Part shown: positions 58,880 through 64,000 of the stretch, piece by piece
How positions within the stretch are numbered: the stretch's first letter is position 1
Layout: every line of letters starts with the position of its first letter
Assembly: GCA_016859345.1 (NCBI GenBank)
Contig: CM029126.1
Coordinates: 3,342,501 to 3,406,500, forward strand
DNA: 64,000 nt
Direction: 5' to 3'
DNA from: Istiophorus platypterus
Lineage: Eukaryota > Chordata > Actinopteri > Istiophoriformes > Istiophoridae
Position numbers and translations under genes: made by a program
The notes under the pieces: generated by a model
What the model saw: only the letters and a program-made list of their open reading frames with translations
What the model was told of the DNA's origin: nothing
The model's database searches: none

Positions 58880-59510
58880 TTCTTGGACCCCCCCCCGTTC
58901 CTCCTCTACTTCCCCCCTCCTTTCGGTTTCACTCTCCCCCTTAATCTGTCCATCTCTGCTCCTTCCTCTCTCTCTCTCTCTCCCCTTCTCTCTCATTTAT
59001 CCATCTGCGTCTCCATGTCTTCCACGCCTTCATCTATCTGTCCATCTCCTTTCCTAGCTGTCCTCGATTTTTCACCTGCCAAGGCTGAAAATGGTGCTTG
59101 GTCATTTTCTGTTTGAGTCCTTCTTTCCCTTTTTTTCCGAATGTCTCCTCTTCTATTATCTTGTTTAATAACCCTCCAGCGAAGTGTTTTGTGTTTGAGA
59201 CGCCCAAAGAAACTGAGTGGACCTGGCGCCTCCCTTGTCTCTGCTTGCTTCAGCCTTCCCATCTGTCCTTATATCTCCTCTTCTACCTCTTATTCAGCTT
59301 TCTCCCCATCCCTCCCTGCCTTCATCGTTTAATTGCCTCTTTCCTTCCCTTCATCTCCAGCTATTTGTCTCCATCCCCTCCGTCTCTCTCCCTCATCCGT
59401 CTCTCTGACTCCTCTCATCTCAATTACTGGCTTTATCCCTTCCTTGTTTTTCCTCTCCTCAACTCTGTCTGCCAAGAATGCCCCCCCCCCAAAAAAAATG
59501 TCTCTCTCCC
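58880..59510. repeat. Long pyrimidine-rich (CT-rich) strand-asymmetric tract
   Basis: Over 600 bp dominated by C and T on the + strand (CTCC, TCTC, CCAT and TTCC words) with few purines, ending in a C9A8 run near 59480. It yields long Ser/Pro/Leu-rich + frames that I treat as artefacts. Confidence 0.7.
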
Positions 59511-59638
59511 TCCTCATCCCCACCCTCCCATCTGTCCACATGTGGCGGCGTGATCGGCTTGGTGAAGAGTGGTCTCCATGGCGATGTCGAGGGGGTGTCT
59601 TGTCCAACTTGCCCAGGCAGTGGCCGTCTGTGCCGTGC

Positions 59639-59742
59639 TCCACCAGGGGGGGCTTGACCACCTCCCTGCAGCTGCGCTCGGCTGTTGTCCCCAGCATGTC
59701 TCCGGCGTTGGCTCTGCACAGATGCATGGTGCCACCTGCTGG
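59639..59742. promoter_or_regulatory. Pair of CTCF-like motifs
   Basis: GTGCCACCTGCTGG at 59729-59742 is the reverse complement of CCAGCAGGTGGCAC, a full match to the CTCF core. CCACCAGGGGGGCT at about 59639-59652 is a forward match with one deviation. The two face each other 90 bp apart in a GC-rich unique block (59560-59760). That block is also open in several frames, so coding origin cannot be excluded. Confidence 0.4.
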
Positions 59743-60019
59743 AAAGAAAAGGAAGTGATGAGAACAGATGCCTGTGACTAGGCAGGTAGGAAAGGCCAGA
59801 GGTATTGGGACACGGGGCTGAGGCTGTTTTTCAATGTCTGGGCTCTTTAGTTCCAATTAAAGAAAATTATCAATGCACCAGCACACAGATATTAAAAAAA
59901 AATATTGTTCTTCTGACGTTGTAGCAGCAGTTTGTGTTTGACTCTTTCCTGTGATAACATGATATTATTATTTGATATTATTATGTGATAACTATGCACA
60001 AAGCCAGGTCCATAAAACT

Positions 60020-60260
60020 GGTTTTCCCAGTCTGATGTGTGGAGAGCCTGTCAGCACAGGCTCCTGACCTCTGTCTCATCCAGCACCTCTGGGACCTTAT
60101 TACCCATTGTCAGTGCCGGACCTCACCAATGCTGCCGAGGCTGAATCAGAGCGATATCCCTGCAGCCAGGTTCAAAAATATTTGGGGGAATGACAATCAC
60201 AGTTGGAGTCCAATGTTTGGTTGTCTGACACTTTTGGCCACTCACCTCCTAGACACTATA
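60020..60260 (+). mobile_element. Degenerate Tc1-like transposase C-terminal remnant
   Basis: CTGACCTCTGTCTCATCCAG, CACCTCTGGGACCTTATTAC, CAGTGCCGGACCTCACCAAT, GAGCGATATCCCTGCAGCCA and GGTTCAAAAATATTTGGGGG correspond to the fish Tc1-like block IQHLWDL..., PDLTNA..., IPAARFQN. The end, TTGTCTGACACTTTTGGCCA, matches the usual inverted-repeat edge ACACTTTTGGCCA. The frame is partly preserved but the element is truncated. Confidence 0.75.
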
Positions 60261-60264
60261 ATAC

Positions 60265-61920
60265 TTATAATATTTATGCAATATCAGTGTAATATAAAAG
60301 AAGCATCCACATTCCATCAGAAAACTCTGTAAACATAATCTCCCCCATTTTTTTTATTTTTTATTACCATATTTCATATGATGACAGCACAGAGTCATTA
60401 ATTATGACAACCTGTAAAACAATAATGACCATATCGTCACAATGCCAGACCATAACCCTACTGAAACAGACGTACACAGGGTAGATGTCTTCACTCTCCC
60501 TCACTAGGTGATTCAAACGTTGAGATAACTGAAATAAACACTCAGATTTTTTTTTTTCCCCCATTTAGTGCCAACAAATGCCATAGTTGGTTATTTTACA
60601 GGGTTGTTTGCAATTGTGCCCTGGAGCTGCTGAGTTAAACACAGCAAAGGATCCAGATGATATTGGAGAATTATAACCATTGTGCTCCAGTTCATTCATG
60701 TTACATTTACATTCTCTACTGCTGCTACTGCGTTAGTCATAGACAACGCAAGGCAGTAAAAGAGCAGACAATAAAGACGGGCGACTCTTGAAAAACAGAC
60801 TTAGGTGAGAAAGATCAAAGCTGATGCAGTGCAGGCGGAGATACAGTCTCCTGACCTTTAGCCAGATGTATAATAAGACTTGTTAGAATCTTTCGACCAG
60901 ACCGTTTTTTCACCAGTAAACGCCTGATAGATTATGTAGCTGCAAAAGGAGTCATGAAGTCAGATACATTCAGTTAAACTGGGGCCCAGACCTCTCCGGG
61001 ACTTTCCCCAGCAGTTTCTCTTACCGCCTGACAAAACGGCGCCACATCTCTAAAGTCTCCTCCAGACACAAACCACCGACTGCGGGAAAATAAAACCCTT
61101 CGCATCAGTTTTACCAGCAACTGCCTCAGATGTAGCAGCACAAACGGCAGATAATCCACCAATGTTGACACTCTGCTTTAACAGAAATCTAAATTATTAT
61201 CTGTTTAGTCGCATAGTCGGCTTTACCCAGTAAATGAGTGACTAATCCACCATCATTCACGGGTAATTTTGAATTCATAAGTATCAGTAATCTGGGATGC
61301 AGTTGTTTTAAAAAACTAAAGAGAACTGAAAAGGTGCTGTTTCTCCACTTATGTTCAAATGCAGACGTCATGAGAACATGGAACAAATCCACTAAATCCT
61401 GTTCCACTGAATTGGGATCTGTTTTACAGACAGACCTCCGCTCTCAATATGATTTGATTTTTAAAACACTTCAGTCTGTTATCTGCAGTTGTAGAGACGA
61501 GACGTGTGGCATCAGGTAGCATCAGGGGGGTGATAAAACTCAATAAAACTGCATTAGTGGTGTACAGTCTGCCTGTGAGCAGTAAATTATAAATGAATGT
61601 TATAGATAGATATGATAATAAGAGTCGGAGGAAGCGTCTGTTTCTTTTTTAATATAGGCTTATTGAAAAGAATATGAATTGTTCAAAAACAGTGGTTCAT
61701 TCCCTGTTTTGATTACTATAAAGTATATAAACACTTATTTTATCAGCTAGCAGCCTAAACAATTTATCAAAAATAAAGACTACCATATAATAACATAAAG
61801 ATACTGAACGCTCAGAGTGCAACAGAACAAATCCAAACAAATGATTTGATGCACCTACTGGTGTTTTACACTTGCTGTCTAGAGTGAAGGCTATTTTTTT
61901 TTTAAATCTATATAAAATAT
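60265..61920. other. Intergenic, no gene seen
   Basis: AT-rich, with a T run at 60548-60558. Short frames only. Confidence 0.45.
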
Positions 61921-61924
61921 GTAT

Positions 61925-62235
61925 GATAGTGCAGCTGAAACAATAAGTGGATCAATCAATTAGTCAGTCATCAGAAAAATTATGGACAGGTATTTTGATA
62001 ATGATTAATAATTTATCATTCAAGTCATTTTCAACTTCTTAATTGTGAGATTTTGCTGTTTTTATTTGTTCTTATGTGAGTTTAAATCGTATATTTTTGG
62101 TCTGGGTCTTGGATTGTTGGTCAGAGGAAAACCTGAGATTTGATGACATCACCTTTGGCTTTAGGCAATTATTGCAGATTTCATAGACTGAAAAATTAAT
62201 CAGTTAATCAACAAAATGACAATCAGATTAATAGA
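61925..62235 (+). mobile_element. Teleost ATTAATCG-type non-autonomous repeat, copy 3
   Basis: GTGCAGCTGAAACAATAAGT, GATCAATCAATTAGTCAGTC, AAATTATGGACAGGTATTTT, TCAAGTCATTTTCAACTTCT, TGTGAGATTTTGCTGTTTTT, GGATTGTTGGTCAGAGGAAA, GATTTGATGACATCACCTTT and AATTAATCAGTTAATCAACA preserve the full-length landmark order. This is the best-preserved copy of the three. Confidence 0.75.
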
Positions 62236-62264
62236 TAAATGAAAAAAATAATCATTACATCATC

Positions 62265-62412
62265 ATATACATATACATATATATCTATAAATTTAAATGT
62301 ATGTGTGTGTATAAATATATACATATATATATAAATACATATACATATCTCTATATATCTATATTTATCTATTAGTAGTATGTATATTCTATATTTATCT
62401 ATAGGTAGTATA

Positions 62413-62446
<34 letters not shown>

Positions 62447-62460
62447 CTGTATATACACTA
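62265..62460. repeat. AT-rich simple repeat (TA/TACA/TATC)
   Basis: Mixed ATACAT, TATCTA and (TA)n. It contains an imperfect duplication of TCTATATTTATCTAT-TAG-TAGTA at about 62357-62412. The region from 62461 to 63655 holds no supported gene. Confidence 0.9.
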
Positions 62461-63659
62461 TATACATCATTCTGGCAAAACATTAAAACTGGTAACTAAG
62501 AGCCAACAATCTTTGGTTTGTAGAAGGAGATGAGCATACAGACTAATCTCTTTAGGGATTAGCCTGAAGATTACTCCATAATTAACCCATATCAATGGCA
62601 CCCAGTCTGTGGGACCCGTTGGCCATCAGGCCCTGACATCATCATCATCATCACCCTGTCTGGCTCACGTTTCCAGCCGCAACCACCCAGGATTCATCAG
62701 TGACATCTGCTGACAGGGAGGAGAAACACTGCGATGCTCTCAGGAGGACGTGATATGGTGAGATGTCTGAACTGTGCAGGAGCTATTGTAACCGTCTACA
62801 TGGCTGCTACTGTGATAAATTGTAATATCCATATTACACAATGTTTCAAAACGAGTTTGTTTTTTTTGTCTTTAGGCTAAGTGATGCACTTCATCAAATG
62901 ATGATCTTCACAGATTTCTCACCTTCCTCCGGTGGTCATAATGAGCAGCAGTTCTCTATAGATATGGGCTTATGATAACAAAGAGAGGAAGCTCCTTACA
63001 GAGAGTGTGTTATGGTATTTGTTTAGGTTATCACTTAGATACCATTGACAGAATTAGTACAGAACTGGTGCATATGCAAAACAGTTTTATTTTTGCTCTT
63101 CGGTATCAGGGAAAGTGTTAAAATTGATAAAACTGTCACCAAATTAACTCAATAGCCCCAGTAATCCAAAATATTAATAGCTGGCTGACACTGTTCAGCA
63201 TTTTAAAAATGGTATGCTATGGACACTGTGTAAAGTTAAACTTTAAAATTAAAAAGAGTATATTTTCATGTTACAGCGGTTTGAGGAATTAATTAAAAGC
63301 TAGACTGGAGTTATGAATGAAGGTTCTTATCCTCAGAATACAGAAGTTAATTAAACTAGGTCCATTTAGTGGCTGCCCTGAAGCTTTCAATATTCCCACA
63401 AGACCTTCCTCAACACATGGAGAAATGTTTGAATTTTCTAGTTTCTCTGAGCAGTGTAATGACTTTTTGTCCATTTGCCAAAATATGAGTATGAGAGTTT
63501 CAAATTCTTGAGCTTGGAAGTTCATGCGATGTGACTGAAAGGCCCGGAACAGCTACTAAGTGACCATTAATAATTAGTGATCGTAAGCTTAGTATACTGA
63601 TTTTAAGGCTTTCAGTCTCTGCCTAAATAACTTGAATTAATTTTATCTTAGCAAATGAA

Positions 63660-63785
63660 AATATACATATATACATATTTACACACACACGTGTATATAT
63701 ACATATATTATATATGTGTGTATACATACATACATATATATATGTGTGTGTGTGTGCGTGCGTGGACATATATGTATAAATCTAA
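63660..63785. repeat. Compound (TA)n/(CA)n/(TG)n microsatellite
   Basis: ATATACATAT, ACACACACACG and TATATGTGTGTG segments, partly palindromic. Confidence 0.92.
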
Positions 63786-63841
63786 AAATGTATGACTAGA
63801 TATATAGACACAAAGTAAACAGAAGTTTAGTTGTTTTTTTT

Positions 63842-63936
63842 GACTCCATTTCCCACAACCCCCCGCGGCACGTCGTACTAAGACGCTACGTCACGCACGT
63901 AGGCCCCCAGCTTCCGGTCGGAGTGTAAATGGATAC
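63842..63936 (+). promoter_or_regulatory. Housekeeping-type promoter (inferred)
   Basis: After AT-rich DNA the sequence turns abruptly GC- and CpG-rich. It carries GACTCCATTTCCCACAACCC (63842-63861, similar to the ZNF143/SBS motif ACTACAWTTCCCA), TACGTCAC (63887-63894, CRE-like) and CTTCCGGTCGG (63911-63921, ETS-like). This combination is typical of TATA-less ubiquitous promoters, and the ETS site lies just before the first ATG. Confidence 0.5.
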
Positions 63937-64000
63937 ATGACACAGTTGTTCGGGAGGAAGAAGCTTTCTGCTGGAAAACCGTCAACGTCCGCACCGCCAC
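63937..64000 (+). CDS. 5' end of an unrecognised gene (partial)
   Basis: The ATG at 63937 opens a frame for 21 codons to the window edge (MTQLFGRKKLSAGKPSTSAP and on), directly downstream of the inferred promoter. The LFGRKK start resembles the N-termini of some ESCRT-III proteins only superficially, and I do not assign a family. A three-codon upstream frame (ATG at 63929) ends in a TGA that overlaps this start as ATGA. Confidence 0.4.
   Translation, partial: MTQLFGRKKLSAGKPSTSAPP

Noticed and set aside
59098..59758. 151- and 141-aa + frames
   Set aside because: Driven by the CT-rich tract. Ser/Pro/Leu-rich, with no recognised motif.

Overview
This window looks like teleost fish nuclear DNA, probably from a percomorph-type genome. 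The evidence is intron-containing vertebrate genes, very dense (GT)n, (TA)n and (TATC)n microsatellites, and many degenerate dispersed repeats of kinds familiar from teleost genomes: Tc1-like transposase remnants, L2/Maui-like 3' ends, a tRNA-type SINE, and short non-autonomous elements. There are no bacterial-type operons, phage genes or CRISPR arrays. Almost all long open frames here are low-complexity or chance frames.

Layout: (1) 1-704 is the terminal coding exon of a class 6 semaphorin on the + strand. It is followed by a long 3' UTR with several poly(A) signals, the most convincing ending near 3.64 kb. (2) 3.65-38.8 kb is intergenic DNA rich in repeats. Its most striking object is a 3-kb, 12-bp-unit minisatellite at 7166-10148, which is open in five of six frames. 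(3) 38.8-39.33 kb is a CpG-rich block with an RFX-type X-box, a TATA-like stretch and a splice-donor-like end. I infer it to be the promoter and 5' untranslated exon of the next gene. (4) 44626-44955 holds the single coding exon of a cortexin-family membrane protein (83 aa), probably with a 3' UTR reaching towards 46.95 kb. (5) 47-63.8 kb is mostly intergenic, with an enhancer-like repeat-free block (47.86-48.56 kb), recognisable transposon and SINE remnants, a pair of CTCF-like motifs near 59.7 kb and weak minus-strand candidate exons. (6) 63.84-64.0 kb looks like a GC-rich housekeeping-type promoter with the first 21 codons of an unrecognised gene running off the right edge.

The semaphorin and the cortexin are both neural genes on the same strand. 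In mammals the SEMA6 and CTXN paralogs lie on the same chromosomes (SEMA6B/CTXN1, SEMA6D/CTXN2, SEMA6A/CTXN3), so the pairing is probably an old linkage. I cannot fix the paralog number from sequence alone. No complete new biological system is evident. The items most worth a second look are the homogenised 12-bp array, a dispersed element that carries its own (GT)n and (TA)n tracts, and the inferred regulatory architecture of the cortexin gene.
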